Source of the DNA: Amylibacter sp. IMCC11727
GTDB taxonomy: Bacteria; Pseudomonadota; Alphaproteobacteria; Rhodobacterales; Rhodobacteraceae
Assembly: GCF_029854195.1 (NCBI RefSeq)
Contig: NZ_CP122960.1
Location: forward strand, 2,796,001-2,860,000
DNA: 64,000 nt
Direction of reading: 5' to 3'
The first letter of the stretch is position 1, and the number at the start of each line of letters is the position of its first letter. The translations under genes and the position numbers were made by a program. Shown here piece by piece: positions 53,724 through 63,267 of this stretch. Below the pieces are notes generated by a model. The model saw nothing but the letters and a program-made list of their open reading frames with translations, made no database searches and had not been told where the DNA came from.

Positions 53724-54753
53724 AGCGGATCCTCGGATCAAGCACACCGTATAATACGTCTGCGATCAGGTTAAACAGCACGATCAAAATGGCGAAGATA
53801 AAGGTAAAGGTCATCACGGTTGGGATGTCGCTGGCAAACAGCGCAATCAGCAACTGATAGCCCAAACCATTCACCGCAAATACGTTTTCGGTAATAATGG
53901 CCCCGCCGAAAATCGCAGGGATACCGAGCGCAATCACCGTAACCACAGGGATCATTGAGTTGCGCAACACATGCACCATCACGACAACGCCTTCACGCAA
54001 CCCTTTAGCCCGCGCCGTGCGCACATAATCCTGTTTGAGATTATCGAGCATAGCAGAGCGCATGTAGCGGCTGATCTGCGCAGTGGTTTGCAGCGCCAAA
54101 ACCATCACAGGCAGCACCATCTGTTTAAGCTGGATTACAAATGCATCCCAATCCACCACCTCGTGAACCGTGTTGTACTTTGACGGCAACCATCCCAGCT
54201 GTACCGCAAAAATCCAAATCAACAGTGGCCCCGTGAAAAACGGTGGAATCGAAAAACCCACCATCGTCACAAATGTACCCGTCTGATCAAAGATCGAATA
54301 ATGCCGATAGGCAGAGTAAATGCCGATGGGCAGGGCAATCAGCACCCCCACCACATACGACATGCCAACCACCCAAAACGTTTGTGGCAAAGATTGGATC
54401 ACCAAATCCATCACAGGGCCACGGGTCTGCCATGAAATCATGCGCAGTTTGCCTTCGGAGAAAGACGTGTCGGGCAGCCAACCCGCCCACCATGTGTTTG
54501 CTGTGGCCCAGTCGATGAACACTTGCGGTTCAATCCAGAAAAACTGCACCAGCCATTTATAGTATTGGATGTAAATCGGTTGCCCAAGGCCAAGCGCCTC
54601 GCGCATTTTTTCTTTCACATCAGGGGGCACGGTCAGCGGCACTTGGGACATCGGGTCACCAGGTGACAACTGCAACAGCATAAAGATTGCCAAAGAAATA
54701 AACAAAAGCGTCGGAATAGACAGTAATAGTCGACGAATAGTAAAGGTGAGCAT
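53716..54753 (-). CDS. peptide ABC transporter permease (DppB type)
   Basis: A 345-aa inner-membrane protein with an N-terminal helix RRLLLSIPTLLFISLAIFML and the DppB-type ending YGVLDPRIRYD. It pairs with the DppC-type gene. An intercistronic hairpin separates it from the binding-protein gene. Confidence 0.92.
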   Translation of the reverse strand: MLTFTIRRLLLSIPTLLFISLAIFMLLQLSPGDPMSQVPLTVPPDVKEKMREALGLGQPIYIQYYKWLVQFFWIEPQVFIDWATANTWWAGWLPDTSFSEGKLRMISWQTRGPVMDLVIQSLPQTFWVVGMSYVVGVLIALPIGIYSAYRHYSIFDQTGTFVTMVGFSIPPFFTGPLLIWIFAVQLGWLPSKYNTVHEVVDWDAFVIQLKQMVLPVMVLALQTTAQISRYMRSAMLDNLKQDYVRTARAKGLREGVVVMVHVLRNSMIPVVTVIALGIPAIFGGAIITENVFAVNGLGYQLLIALFASDIPTVMTFTFIFAILIVLFNLIADVLYGVLDPRIRYD

Positions 54754-54786
54754 AGACGCCTCGGTTTATGTCTTGGGGGTAAGGAA

Positions 54787-54816
54787 GGGGCCCTTGATGG
54801 TTAAACCAAAGGCCCC
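54787..54816 (-). promoter_or_regulatory. intercistronic hairpin between binding protein and permease genes
   Basis: GGGGCC/GGCCCC arms enclose an inner TGGTT/AACCA dyad in the 86-bp gap. There is no T-run. Such hairpins stabilise the upstream message and keep binding protein in excess over permeases. Confidence 0.6.
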
Positions 54817-54839
54817 AAGCTCAGATTTTTGTGAACCGC

Positions 54840-56543
54840 TTACTTGATGCGGTGCCAGTCAGCAATGTTCCACAGCTCACTGTCCCAAGTGTTCAGGACA
54901 ACGCCGCCCAAGGACAGCGCGTGTGCGGACACACGACCACGGTCAACCAGCGGAATGATTGTCATGCTGTCTTTTGTCAACATGTCGTTCATCTTTTTGC
55001 CGATTTCACCACGCTTCTCGATGTCACCTGTACGAGCCAGTTCGTCGATCAGCTTGTCGTATTCTGGATCACAGAAACGGTTGATGTTTTCACCCTGCCA
55101 CTGTGACTCTGGCTTTGGCTCGTTGCCACAACGGTACGCTGCAAGGTACTGCTGCGGGTCTGTGCCGTTAAAGTTGTTGGCGTACATTTCTACGTCCGCA
55201 TAGAACTTTTGGAATGTGTCAGGGGACCCTGGGTCACCGCCAAAGAACACAGACGCATCAAGGTTACGCAGCTCGGTTTCAACACCGATCTCGGACCACC
55301 ACTGTTTGATCAGCGCTTGGAAGTCCTGACGTACAGCGTTTGTGGATGTTTGGTACAGGATCGCAAGTTTCTTGCCATCTTTGTCACGTACACCGTCGCC
55401 GTCGGAATCAACCCAACCAGCTTCGTCGAGCAGTGCGTTCGCACCTGCGATGTCTTGTGTCAAACAACCCGTGTTGTCAGACGCAAATACTTTTGGCGCA
55501 GGAACAAGGTTACATGTCGGACGACCAGCAGTACCGTAGCCGATTTCAACCAACAGGTTGCGATCGATTGCCATGGACAGCGCGCGACGCACTTTTTCGT
55601 CTGACAGGAATGGGTGCGGTGCAGCGCGTGTTGAACGTGTTTCCGCATCCAACTCTGGGGATGGATCCGTCAAGTTCATTTCCAGACGCTCAACCAGTGA
55701 ACCGAATGCTGCGATTGGCTTACCTTTGCCGCCTTCAGCCATTTTCGCCAACACATCTGGTGCCAACTGCATGTTCCAAGCGTAGTCGAATTCACCTGTT
55801 TCCATGACAGCACGACCCGCAGCCGTTGCATCGCCGCCACCTTTAAAGGTCACAGTTGCAAATGCTGGTTTTGCTGGATCACGGTAGTTTGGATTCGCTT
55901 CAAACTGAATTACGTCGTTTGGACGGAAATCAGTTACGCGGAATGGGCCTGTACCGATTGGGCCAAAGTTGGCTTCTGTACATTCTGGCGCCTTTGCACC
56001 CAAACAATCAGCGAATTGTGCTGCTTGAATGATTGGGGATTGGCCACCCATGAACGGGCCATATGGGTTTGGTTTTGGCTGGTTGAATGTGACCTTAACT
56101 GTCAGGTCATCAATTGCTTCAACGCTTGTCACACCATCAAAGAAAGATGCCTGTGCGCAACCGCCTTCTGGGTGCATACAGTAATCGGCCGTAAACTTAA
56201 CGTCTGCAGACGTTACAGTTGTGCCGTCAGACCACAGCAGGCCTTCTTTCAACGTCCACGTGATGGATGTCAGGTCTTCGGACACGCCACCGTTTGCAAC
56301 CGTTGGAATTTCTTTCGCAAGATATGGAACCAGCGCACCGTCTTGGTCGTAACGGCCCAGCGGCTCGATAACCATGGATGACGATTCAACGTCTTTCGTA
56401 CCGCCCGACAGATACGGGTTCAGGATGGATGGCGCTTGCCAATAGATGATGTTCAACTGCCCATCGGAACCGCGTTCAGCAGCCGCCATGGACGCCATGG
56501 AAAGCACAAGTGCGCTTCCTAAAGCCATTTTCTTCATCGTCAT
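54840..56543 (-). CDS. peptide ABC transporter substrate-binding protein
   Basis: A 567-aa SBP_bac_5 (DppA/OppA) periplasmic protein with a signal peptide ending near MAAAERG (about residue 23). Conserved segments include TWTLKEGLLWSDGTTVTSADV and RALSMAIDRNLLVEIGYG. ATG at 56543 follows GGGAGA. Linked to the permeases and, divergently, to two M20 peptidases, it probably imports a peptide or acylated amino acid. Confidence 0.92.
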   Translation of the reverse strand: MTMKKMALGSALVLSMASMAAAERGSDGQLNIIYWQAPSILNPYLSGGTKDVESSSMVIEPLGRYDQDGALVPYLAKEIPTVANGGVSEDLTSITWTLKEGLLWSDGTTVTSADVKFTADYCMHPEGGCAQASFFDGVTSVEAIDDLTVKVTFNQPKPNPYGPFMGGQSPIIQAAQFADCLGAKAPECTEANFGPIGTGPFRVTDFRPNDVIQFEANPNYRDPAKPAFATVTFKGGGDATAAGRAVMETGEFDYAWNMQLAPDVLAKMAEGGKGKPIAAFGSLVERLEMNLTDPSPELDAETRSTRAAPHPFLSDEKVRRALSMAIDRNLLVEIGYGTAGRPTCNLVPAPKVFASDNTGCLTQDIAGANALLDEAGWVDSDGDGVRDKDGKKLAILYQTSTNAVRQDFQALIKQWWSEIGVETELRNLDASVFFGGDPGSPDTFQKFYADVEMYANNFNGTDPQQYLAAYRCGNEPKPESQWQGENINRFCDPEYDKLIDELARTGDIEKRGEIGKKMNDMLTKDSMTIIPLVDRGRVSAHALSLGGVVLNTWDSELWNIADWHRIK

Positions 56544-56900
56544 ACGAAGAGTTCTCCCTTTGAGGTTATTGTTTAGGTCAGAGCCGCATTTAAAACGGCA
56601 TTTAGGGGGATCAGGTCCGAGCGAAAACGCCTGCGTTTGCAGGTGAAACCAACGTGAAACACGCAGCTCTCAAAGCGTTCTGGCACTAAGTTCTCCCCAA
56701 GAGTTATTTTCCGAAACGAATCCGAAAAAAGCAGACCATGAGCAAAGTAAAGACGATAAAGAATTAGTTTACAATGACTTTTCTTTTGACCATTTGGTAA
56801 ATTGACCCAACGAAACATCCCAACTGCGTACTCGTTATGCTCTTGACGCCACGCCAAGCAGTTTCCAAACTCGCGCCACTCTCATCATCAGGACTCATTT
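56544..56900. promoter_or_regulatory. 357-bp divergent intergenic region
   Basis: No gene is supported. It must hold the promoters of both the leftward peptide-uptake operon and the rightward M20 peptidase operon. The central part (about 56690-56800) is AT-rich. I could not pick a clear operator. Confidence 0.5.
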
Positions 56901-58055
56901 ATGGCTGACGTCTACACTCCCTTTGAAATGTTGGAAAAGCTCATCAGCTTTAACACCGTTTCACACCGCTCAAACCTGCCTTTGATTGATTTTGTCGAGG
57001 AGTACTTGTCTTCGCACGGTGTAACTGCAACCCGCGTGTATAATGACGAAGGTGATAAAGCGAACCTGTATGCACACATCGGACCCATGGTTGAGGGCGG
57101 CGTCATTTTATCTGGCCACACGGATGTTGTTCCTGTGGAGGGCCAAGATTGGTCCACTGATCCTTGGACAGTTGTGGAAAAAGACGGCAAATATTTTGGT
57201 CGTGGTACGTGCGACATGAAAGGTTTTCTCGCCATTGCTCTTGCCTATGTGCCCCACATGATCGCTGCCGATTTGCAAACCCCGATCCAACTGGCGCTGT
57301 CTTATGACGAAGAAGTGGGCTGCGAAGGCGTGATTCCGATGGTTAAGGAACTCGCAGGTAAAATGCCCAAGGCCGCCATGTGTATCGTTGGCGAACCGTC
57401 TGACATGAAAGCCGTTACCGGCCACAAAGGTGGCATCGGATTTCATACCGAAGTGACAGGGTATGAGGTTCATTCTTCCCTTGCCCATATCGGTGTTTCT
57501 GCGGTCATGACCGCCGCCACCCTTGTGGAATGGCACAACAAGAAAAACGAAGAGGCGGTTGCCAACCACGACCCCGAAAATGAATTTGTGCCCCCCTTCC
57601 CCACCTATCACGTCGGGACAATACAAGGCGGCACGGCAGGCAACATCACCGCCAAGACCTGTACTTTCATCAATGATTTCCGCTTGCTCCCAACACAAGA
57701 CGCCAAAGCCGAGGCGGAAGCGTATATGGATTTTGCAGCAGAACTGGATGCGAAAATCAAAAAGGTTCGTCCAGAGGCAGGTATCAAAGTCACGCCAAAA
57801 TTTGGCGTTCCAGGTCTGCGGCCAGAAGAAAACGGCGCGGCAGAAACCCTTGTGCGCCGCCTGACGGGCGACAACTCTATCAACGTGGTCAGCTACGGCA
57901 CCGAAGCTGGCCATTTTCAAAACGAAAACATCTCTACCGTTATCTGCGGACCTGGTTCTATTGACCAAGCCCACCAAGCAGATGAATACATCACCGTTGA
58001 CCAATACAATCTGGGCGCCAAATTCATGCGCGACCTGATTGCTGATCTTTCATAA
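56901..58055 (+). CDS. argE: acetylornithine deacetylase-type M20 peptidase
   Basis: A 384-aa M20A metallohydrolase. Metal and catalytic motifs: LSGHTDVVPV (about 70-80), GRGTCDMKGF (about 104-113), YDEEVGCEG (about 138-146), IVGEPS and a late EAGHFQNE. It deacylates N-acetylornithine or related acyl-amino acids. It is followed after 10 bp by a second M20 enzyme. Context with peptide uptake makes a catabolic role plausible too. Confidence 0.88.
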   Translation: MADVYTPFEMLEKLISFNTVSHRSNLPLIDFVEEYLSSHGVTATRVYNDEGDKANLYAHIGPMVEGGVILSGHTDVVPVEGQDWSTDPWTVVEKDGKYFGRGTCDMKGFLAIALAYVPHMIAADLQTPIQLALSYDEEVGCEGVIPMVKELAGKMPKAAMCIVGEPSDMKAVTGHKGGIGFHTEVTGYEVHSSLAHIGVSAVMTAATLVEWHNKKNEEAVANHDPENEFVPPFPTYHVGTIQGGTAGNITAKTCTFINDFRLLPTQDAKAEAEAYMDFAAELDAKIKKVRPEAGIKVTPKFGVPGLRPEENGAAETLVRRLTGDNSINVVSYGTEAGHFQNENISTVICGPGSIDQAHQADEYITVDQYNLGAKFMRDLIADLS

Positions 58056-58065
58056 GGAAACTGAC

Positions 58066-59238
58066 ATGCCACTGATCAACCGCTTTGCTGAAACCCACGC
58101 CGAACTCACCGCCATCCGTCGCGATTTGCACATGCACCCAGAATTGCAATTTGATTGCCACCGCACTGCGGGCATTGTCGCGGATAAACTGCGCGAATGG
58201 GGCTGTGACGAGGTGAAAACAGGCATCGGCCAAACGGGTGTTGTTGGCGTGATTAAGGGCAAGCAAAACACCTCTGGCAAAGTCATCGGCCTGCGCGCCG
58301 ACATGGATGCCCTGCCGATATTTGAGGCAACGGGCCTCGACTATGCGTCTAAGGAAGACGGCAAAATGCACGCCTGTGGCCATGACGGGCACACCACAAT
58401 GCTGCTCGGTGCGGCGCAATACCTGTGCGAAACCCGTAACTTTGACGGCACAGCCGTGGTCATTTTCCAACCCGCCGAAGAAGGCGGCGGTGGTGGCCGT
58501 GAAATGGTCGAAGACGGCATGATGGAAGAATTTGGCATCCAAGAAGTTTACGGCATGCACAATTGGCCTGGCAAAGATGTTGGCACATTTGGCATCCGTG
58601 CAGGTGCATTTTTTGCAGCGGCGGACCTGATCCAAATCGACGTCACAGGCAAAGGCGCACACGCCGCCAAGCCCCAAGACGGCATAGACACAACCGTTGT
58701 GGCCGCCCATATCGTTATCGCGCTGCAAACCATCGCATCCCGCGTGGCCGATCCGCTGGAATCTGTGGTTGTTTCCGTCACCAGTTTTGAAACAGAAAGC
58801 AAGGCGTTCAACGTTATCCCTGAAAAAGTGGAACTGCGCGGCACAGTGCGCACGCTTTCCCCTGACATGCGCGACATCGCCGAAGAACAGATCACACGCA
58901 TCGCCGAAAACACCGCAGCCGCCTTTGGTGCCACGGCAAAGGTCACGTACAACCGCAACTATCCCGTTATGGTTAATCACGATGCTCAAACAGAATTCAT
59001 GGCTGATGTGGCGAAATCCGTGGTCGGCGATCACAACGTAGAAGTGGGCATGGAACAAACCATGGGCGGCGAAGACTTCGCCTTTATGCTCGAATCCCGC
59101 CCAGGCGCGTACATCCTGTGTGGCAACGGCGATGGGGCAATGGTTCATCACCCAGAATACAACTTCAACGATGAAGCAATCCCAACAGGCTGCACCCTTT
59201 GGGCTAACATTATCGAACAGGGCATGCCTGCCGCATAA
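58066..59238 (+). CDS. M20D-family amidohydrolase (hippurate hydrolase-like)
   Basis: A 390-aa protein with HPELQFD (N-terminal), LRADMDALPI, HACGHDGHTTMLLGAA and FQPAEEGGGG, the metal-site signatures of IAA-amino acid/hippurate hydrolases. AAGGA precedes the ATG at 58066. It probably cleaves N-acyl amino acids. Its last codons and stop are part of a 56-bp unit repeated twice more downstream. Confidence 0.92.
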   Translation: MPLINRFAETHAELTAIRRDLHMHPELQFDCHRTAGIVADKLREWGCDEVKTGIGQTGVVGVIKGKQNTSGKVIGLRADMDALPIFEATGLDYASKEDGKMHACGHDGHTTMLLGAAQYLCETRNFDGTAVVIFQPAEEGGGGGREMVEDGMMEEFGIQEVYGMHNWPGKDVGTFGIRAGAFFAAADLIQIDVTGKGAHAAKPQDGIDTTVVAAHIVIALQTIASRVADPLESVVVSVTSFETESKAFNVIPEKVELRGTVRTLSPDMRDIAEEQITRIAENTAAAFGATAKVTYNRNYPVMVNHDAQTEFMADVAKSVVGDHNVEVGMEQTMGGEDFAFMLESRPGAYILCGNGDGAMVHHPEYNFNDEAIPTGCTLWANIIEQGMPAA

Positions 59239-59350
59239 TCGTCCCTTTCGACATGCCGGCTAACATTATCGAACAGGGCATGCCTGCCGCATAATCGTCC
59301 CTTTCGACATGCGGGCTAACATCATCGAACAGGGTATGCCCGCCGCATAA
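59203..59350. repeat. 56-bp tandem triplication of a gene's 3' end
   Basis: The unit starting GCTAACATTATCGAACAGGG occurs at 59203, 59259 and 59315 (56-bp period). Copy 1 is the end of the amidohydrolase gene, including its stop codon. Copies 2 and 3 are downstream of that stop and non-coding; copy 3 has several substitutions and ends soon after its stop-codon equivalent. This is a recent duplication by slippage or unequal exchange. Confidence 0.95.
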
Positions 59351-59357
59351 TCGCTCA

Positions 59358-59392
59358 AAAGGCACGGTTGACCGCTCAACCGTGCCTTTAAT
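59358..59392 (+). terminator. terminator of the M20 operon
   Basis: A perfect 14-bp stem AAAGGCACGGTTGA/TCAACCGTGCCTTT with a CCGC loop (59358-59389). It works for the rightward operon and possibly also for the leftward gene ending at 59411. Confidence 0.9.
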
Positions 59393-59410
59393 GTTCTTCA
59401 AATACCAAAC

Positions 59411-59632
59411 CTAGCGCCAGTGATTGTTCGCGGCCGCCACTGTTTGGAAATTTGTCGCCACCACCAAAGACACTTGCGTCAGATTTGCAGGATCATTGGC
59501 GTATTCGGGCCGCATCCGTTCGCGCGCTGCGTCATCTGGCTGTGTTTTCTTCACCGCCATCCGCGACAACATTATCGCCAATTCATACCCTTCTTCAGGT
59601 GTTTCTGTTTTTAAACTCGGCAACCAACTCAT
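59411..59632 (-). CDS. 73-aa protein under the OhrR-like operator
   Basis: A 73-aa protein with GGGAG before the ATG at 59632. It contains no cysteine, so it is not an Ohr peroxidase. A helical N-terminal half (GYELAIMLSRMAVKK) and a polar C-terminus ending NNHWR are seen. Function unknown; its promoter region carries two operator-like sites shared with the divergent MarR gene. Confidence 0.65.
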   Translation of the reverse strand: MSWLPSLKTETPEEGYELAIMLSRMAVKKTQPDDAARERMRPEYANDPANLTQVSLVVATNFQTVAAANNHWR

Positions 59633-59650
59633 GGCATTCTCCCATTTATG

Positions 59651-59729
59651 TCGTGTGCGATATATTTTATCCTCTATCCCAATCATGAACTTGCGATTAG
59701 GTCAAGAAAATTGTATCGTGTGCGATATA
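59651..59729. promoter_or_regulatory. paired TATCGTGTGCGATA operators
   Basis: TCGTGTGCGATATA occurs at 59651-59664 and at 59716-59729, 65 bp apart. The right copy lies within the palindrome TATCGTGTGCGATA (59714-59727). They flank the start region of the divergent 73-aa gene and the MarR gene, as expected for autoregulation and control of the neighbour. Confidence 0.7.
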
Positions 59730-59747
59730 AGTTACCGAAAGCCCGCT

Positions 59748-60194
59748 ATGCTTGACGAGTCGACCCTGCCCACTGATCCGCAAAATATGATCTGCTTTGC
59801 GCTCTACACCGCCAGTCATGCCGTGAACCGCGCCTATGTGCCCCTGCTTAAAGACCTCGGCCTGACGTATCCGCAATGGATTACGCTATTGTTTTTATGG
59901 GAAAAGGACGAACAGACTGTGGGGGACTTATCGGCCAAATTGCAAATGCAGACCAACACGCTCACGCCTTTGCTGCAAAGGCTCGAAACACTCGGTCACA
60001 TCACCCGCACGAAAAACCCCAAAGACGCCCGCCAAGTCGTCGTTCGGCTCAGCTCATCCGGGCGGCACCTGCAACAGCACGCTCCCATAGTCACCCGCTG
60101 TGTGATCGAAGCAACAGGCTTTGACCTGCCAATGTTGGATAATTTGGTCCACGTGCTGTCGACCCTGCGTGATCAGGTCAGCACCGCCGGCTAA
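59748..60194 (+). CDS. MarR-family regulator, OhrR-like
   Basis: A 148-aa winged-helix regulator. The N-terminal NMICFALYTASHAVNRAY aligns with the OhrR sensor-cysteine segment (Cys16), and GLTYPQWITLLFLWE and TLTPLLQRLE match OhrR. Peroxide sensing is therefore likely. There is no ohr gene beside it. The start ATG at 59748 lies 19 bp after the right operator copy. Confidence 0.83.
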   Translation: MLDESTLPTDPQNMICFALYTASHAVNRAYVPLLKDLGLTYPQWITLLFLWEKDEQTVGDLSAKLQMQTNTLTPLLQRLETLGHITRTKNPKDARQVVVRLSSSGRHLQQHAPIVTRCVIEATGFDLPMLDNLVHVLSTLRDQVSTAG

Positions 60195-60622
60195 TGCGCT
60201 GGTAGCCGCACAAACACGTAGGTTTTCTGCAACGCGCCTTTGTCTTTGAGCGACACTGACGCTTGGGGACCGTCAAAAATATCAAAAGTAACTTGTTCAA
60301 AGCTATCAGGATGGTTTACCGCACCTTGCGTGCGAACCGTTGCGAACTCACCATGGGCGGAACACACATTCATATCGTGCGCCAAACGATCATAAAGCTC
60401 TCGCGCCGCATCACTTCGAAATTCGAACGCGAAAGCGCACATATATTCTGCGGTGCTGATGCTTTCGCACTTTTGGCCGCGCAGCATCGGCTGATCTGCA
60501 CTTCTTTCTTTAAGAACGGCACATAATTCACTTCGTTCCTCTGCCGTGGCGAATACCGCAAGCAGAAGAACGGCTATCAAAATACCGACAAAAATTAACG
60601 GAATGAAATGCGCGAGTCTCAA
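60191..60622 (-). CDS. membrane-anchored protein of unknown function
   Basis: A 143-aa protein with one N-terminal transmembrane helix (about 7-27) and a soluble domain with four cysteines. It starts at TTG 60622, overlapping the ilvD stop (TTGA), and its own stop overlaps the MarR gene end. It is co-transcribed with ilvD. I do not recognise the family. Confidence 0.65.
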   Translation of the reverse strand: MRLAHFIPLIFVGILIAVLLLAVFATAEERSELCAVLKERSADQPMLRGQKCESISTAEYMCAFAFEFRSDAARELYDRLAHDMNVCSAHGEFATVRTQGAVNHPDSFEQVTFDIFDGPQASVSLKDKGALQKTYVFVRLPAH

Positions 60623-62457
60623 GGCTCCAACCGCACAGCACCCTGTGACGCATTACCAACGTGCGCTGCATAGACCCGCAGGGCGCGGCTGACTTTGCGG
60701 GCACGCGGCTGTGCTGGGGCCCACGGGTTCTCCCGTGCTTCCATGGCGGCGCGGCGTGTGGCCAATTCTTCATCCGTCAACTTCACATTCATCGTGCGGT
60801 TCGGGATATCAATCTCGATGATATCCCCTTCTTCGATCAGTGCGATGTTGCCGCCCTCACCCGCTTCTGGCGAAACGTGGCCGATGGACAGGCCAGATGT
60901 GCCGCCAGAAAACCGCCCATCCGTGATCAGCGCACAGGCTTTGCCCAGCTTCATAGATTTCAAATAGGTCGTCGGATACAGCATTTCTTGCATTCCTGGT
61001 CCACCACGCGGCCCTTCATAGCGGATGACAACCACGTCGCCTTCCACCACTTCTTTGCCCAAAATACGCTTACATGCCTCATCCTGAGACTCGCACACAA
61101 CAGCGCGGCCGTTGAATTTCAAAATGCTCTCATCCACGCCTGCGGTTTTCACAACACAGCCCTCTTGGGAAATGTTGCCAAACAACACGGCCAAACCACC
61201 CTCTTGCGAATGGGCATGTTCTGCATCGCGGATCACCCCGTTTTCACGGTCCAAATCCAGCTCTTTGTACCGCCGCGACTGTGAAAACGCCTGCGTTGTG
61301 CGCACACCGCCAGGGGCCGCCAAGAACAAGTTATGCACATCTTCGTCATTGGACGTGCGCACATCCCATTTGGCAATCGCATCGCCCAATGTTGGCTCAT
61401 GGATCGTGCCGACAGATGTATCGAGCATTCCTGCGCGGTTCATTTCACCCAGCAGGCCGAAAATCCCGCCAGCACGATGCACGTCTTCCATGTGAACGTT
61501 CGCAACCGCAGGGGCCACTTTGCACAGGCAAGGCGTCTTACGCGACAAGCGATCAATGTCATCAACGGTGAAATCAACTTCGGCTTCCTGCGCCATGGCC
61601 AGCAGGTGCAAAATTGTGTTTGTTGACCCACCCATGGTGATATCCATGCGCATCGCATTTTCAAACGCCGCTTTCGTGGCAATCCCGCGCGCGGACACAG
61701 ATTTATTGCCATCCACGTAATATTCTTTAGTCAGTTCCACGATCCGCTTCCCTGCTTTGCGGAACAACATTTCACGGTCGCTGTGCGTGGCCAATGTGGA
61801 CCCGTTGCCCGGCAACGCCAAACCCAGCGCCTCGGCCAAACAGTTCATCGAATTGGCCGTGAACATCCCAGAACAAGATCCACAAGTCGGACAGGCGCTT
61901 TCTTCAATCGACAAAACTTCTTCGTCGGTACGATCAGGGTTGGCGGCTTCCATCATGGCATCCACCAGATCAATCGCTTTCAGCTCCCCATCAATGTCCA
62001 CCTTGCCCGCTTCCATCGGGCCACCCGATACAAACACAACAGGGATATCCAAACGCAGCGCCGCCATCATCATGCCGGGCGTGATTTTATCGCAGTTGGA
62101 AATACACACCATCGCATCCGCGCAGTGGGCGTTGACCATGTATTCCACACTGTCCGCAATCACTTCGCGTGACGGCAGGGAATAGAGCATCCCATCATGC
62201 CCCATGGCGATACCGTCATCCACCGCGATGGTGTTCATTTCCTTTGCAACACCACCCGCCGCATGGATTTCTTCGGCAACCAACTGGCCCAAGTCTTTCA
62301 GGTGAACGTGACCAGGAACAAACTGTGTGAAAGAGTTCACAACCGCGATAATCGGCTTGCCAAAATCACTATCAGTCATGCCAGTCGCACGCCAAAGGCC
62401 GCGCGCGCCCGCCATGTTACGACCATGTGTAGAAGTTCTGGAACGATACGGAATCAT
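60619..62457 (-). CDS. ilvD: dihydroxy-acid dehydratase
   Basis: A 612-aa IlvD for branched-chain amino acid synthesis, full length. Iron-sulfur ligand regions include CISNCDKITPG and CPTCGSCSGMFTANSMNCL, and the C-terminal GGTSGLSIGHVSPEA is typical. The start is ATG 62457 (MIPYRSRTSTHGRNMAGARG). It dehydrates dihydroxy acids to 2-keto acids. Confidence 0.96.
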   Translation of the reverse strand: MIPYRSRTSTHGRNMAGARGLWRATGMTDSDFGKPIIAVVNSFTQFVPGHVHLKDLGQLVAEEIHAAGGVAKEMNTIAVDDGIAMGHDGMLYSLPSREVIADSVEYMVNAHCADAMVCISNCDKITPGMMMAALRLDIPVVFVSGGPMEAGKVDIDGELKAIDLVDAMMEAANPDRTDEEVLSIEESACPTCGSCSGMFTANSMNCLAEALGLALPGNGSTLATHSDREMLFRKAGKRIVELTKEYYVDGNKSVSARGIATKAAFENAMRMDITMGGSTNTILHLLAMAQEAEVDFTVDDIDRLSRKTPCLCKVAPAVANVHMEDVHRAGGIFGLLGEMNRAGMLDTSVGTIHEPTLGDAIAKWDVRTSNDEDVHNLFLAAPGGVRTTQAFSQSRRYKELDLDRENGVIRDAEHAHSQEGGLAVLFGNISQEGCVVKTAGVDESILKFNGRAVVCESQDEACKRILGKEVVEGDVVVIRYEGPRGGPGMQEMLYPTTYLKSMKLGKACALITDGRFSGGTSGLSIGHVSPEAGEGGNIALIEEGDIIEIDIPNRTMNVKLTDEELATRRAAMEARENPWAPAQPRARKVSRALRVYAAHVGNASQGAVRLEP

Positions 62458-62616
62458 TGGGTGTGCCCTCGCAGTGAATTAGTCCCGCGTGTTTTGCCTG
62501 ATTAAAGCCAGAAATGCTAGCCACATCGCCACAAACGCACGCCAGTCTTTTTCAATCTTGCCAAGCCTGCGGTGAAAAGTTTTAGTAATCGGATACAGAC
62601 CAAAGGAATTGACGGC

Positions 62617-63138
62617 ATGGCCATCCTAAAATGTATCGAATGCGGCGGCAAAGTTTCCAGCGAAGCAGCATCATGCCCCCATTGCGGCTATGTCAAAGGC
62701 GCACGTCCCAGTGAGCCACCAAAACCCAGCCCGCTGCTAGGCGATACACCCACTGAAAGACCCCCGTCAACACCTGCCAAAACCAGTCCATGGGTGATCA
62801 TTGGCGCCTGCACCGGCGGATTGCTTGTCCTTTTTATCATCATTGGCGCTATAGCTGGTTCACAAAGCACTTGTAAAATCACCAGCCTGCGAAACACCGA
62901 AGACACCTTCATTGTAAATGGCCAATGGGACTACGGGATCGTCACAAATGCTGTCGTTTCACTGGACGGAAAAGCCCGCCAAGTCACTGTCACAGTCCGC
63001 CTTGAAACCAACCAAGGGGACATCACAAAATCCAAACGCGTCGCTGTATCAGAGAATGGCAGCCGCGAAGTCCAGATTCAGTTCATCGAACCCACAGTGA
63101 CGACCAAAGTCCGCCAAAGCTACGCAACGTGTAAATAA
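62617..63138 (+). CDS. zinc-ribbon membrane protein
   Basis: A 173-aa protein: an N-terminal zinc ribbon (CIECGG...CPHCGY, about 6-25), a Pro-rich linker, a transmembrane helix (about 58-79) and an extracytoplasmic C-terminal domain with two cysteines. AAGGA precedes the ATG. Function unknown. Confidence 0.78.
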   Translation: MAILKCIECGGKVSSEAASCPHCGYVKGARPSEPPKPSPLLGDTPTERPPSTPAKTSPWVIIGACTGGLLVLFIIIGAIAGSQSTCKITSLRNTEDTFIVNGQWDYGIVTNAVVSLDGKARQVTVTVRLETNQGDITKSKRVAVSENGSREVQIQFIEPTVTTKVRQSYATCK

Positions 63139-63267
63139 GAAATGGGCAAAGCGAAAAAGCGAGGTTCTAGGGACAATGCTCACCATAGGTTTCATCTCGA
63201 AAGCACATCACGCGACCGCCACAGACGACCTCTAGCTGCTTTCTTTTGGCCAGAAATATCCCGGGGT

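Noticed and set aside
57108..59151. 298-aa and 375-aa antisense frames over the M20 genes
   Set aside because: Both are His/Cys/Phe-rich shadows of clear metallohydrolases on the other strand.
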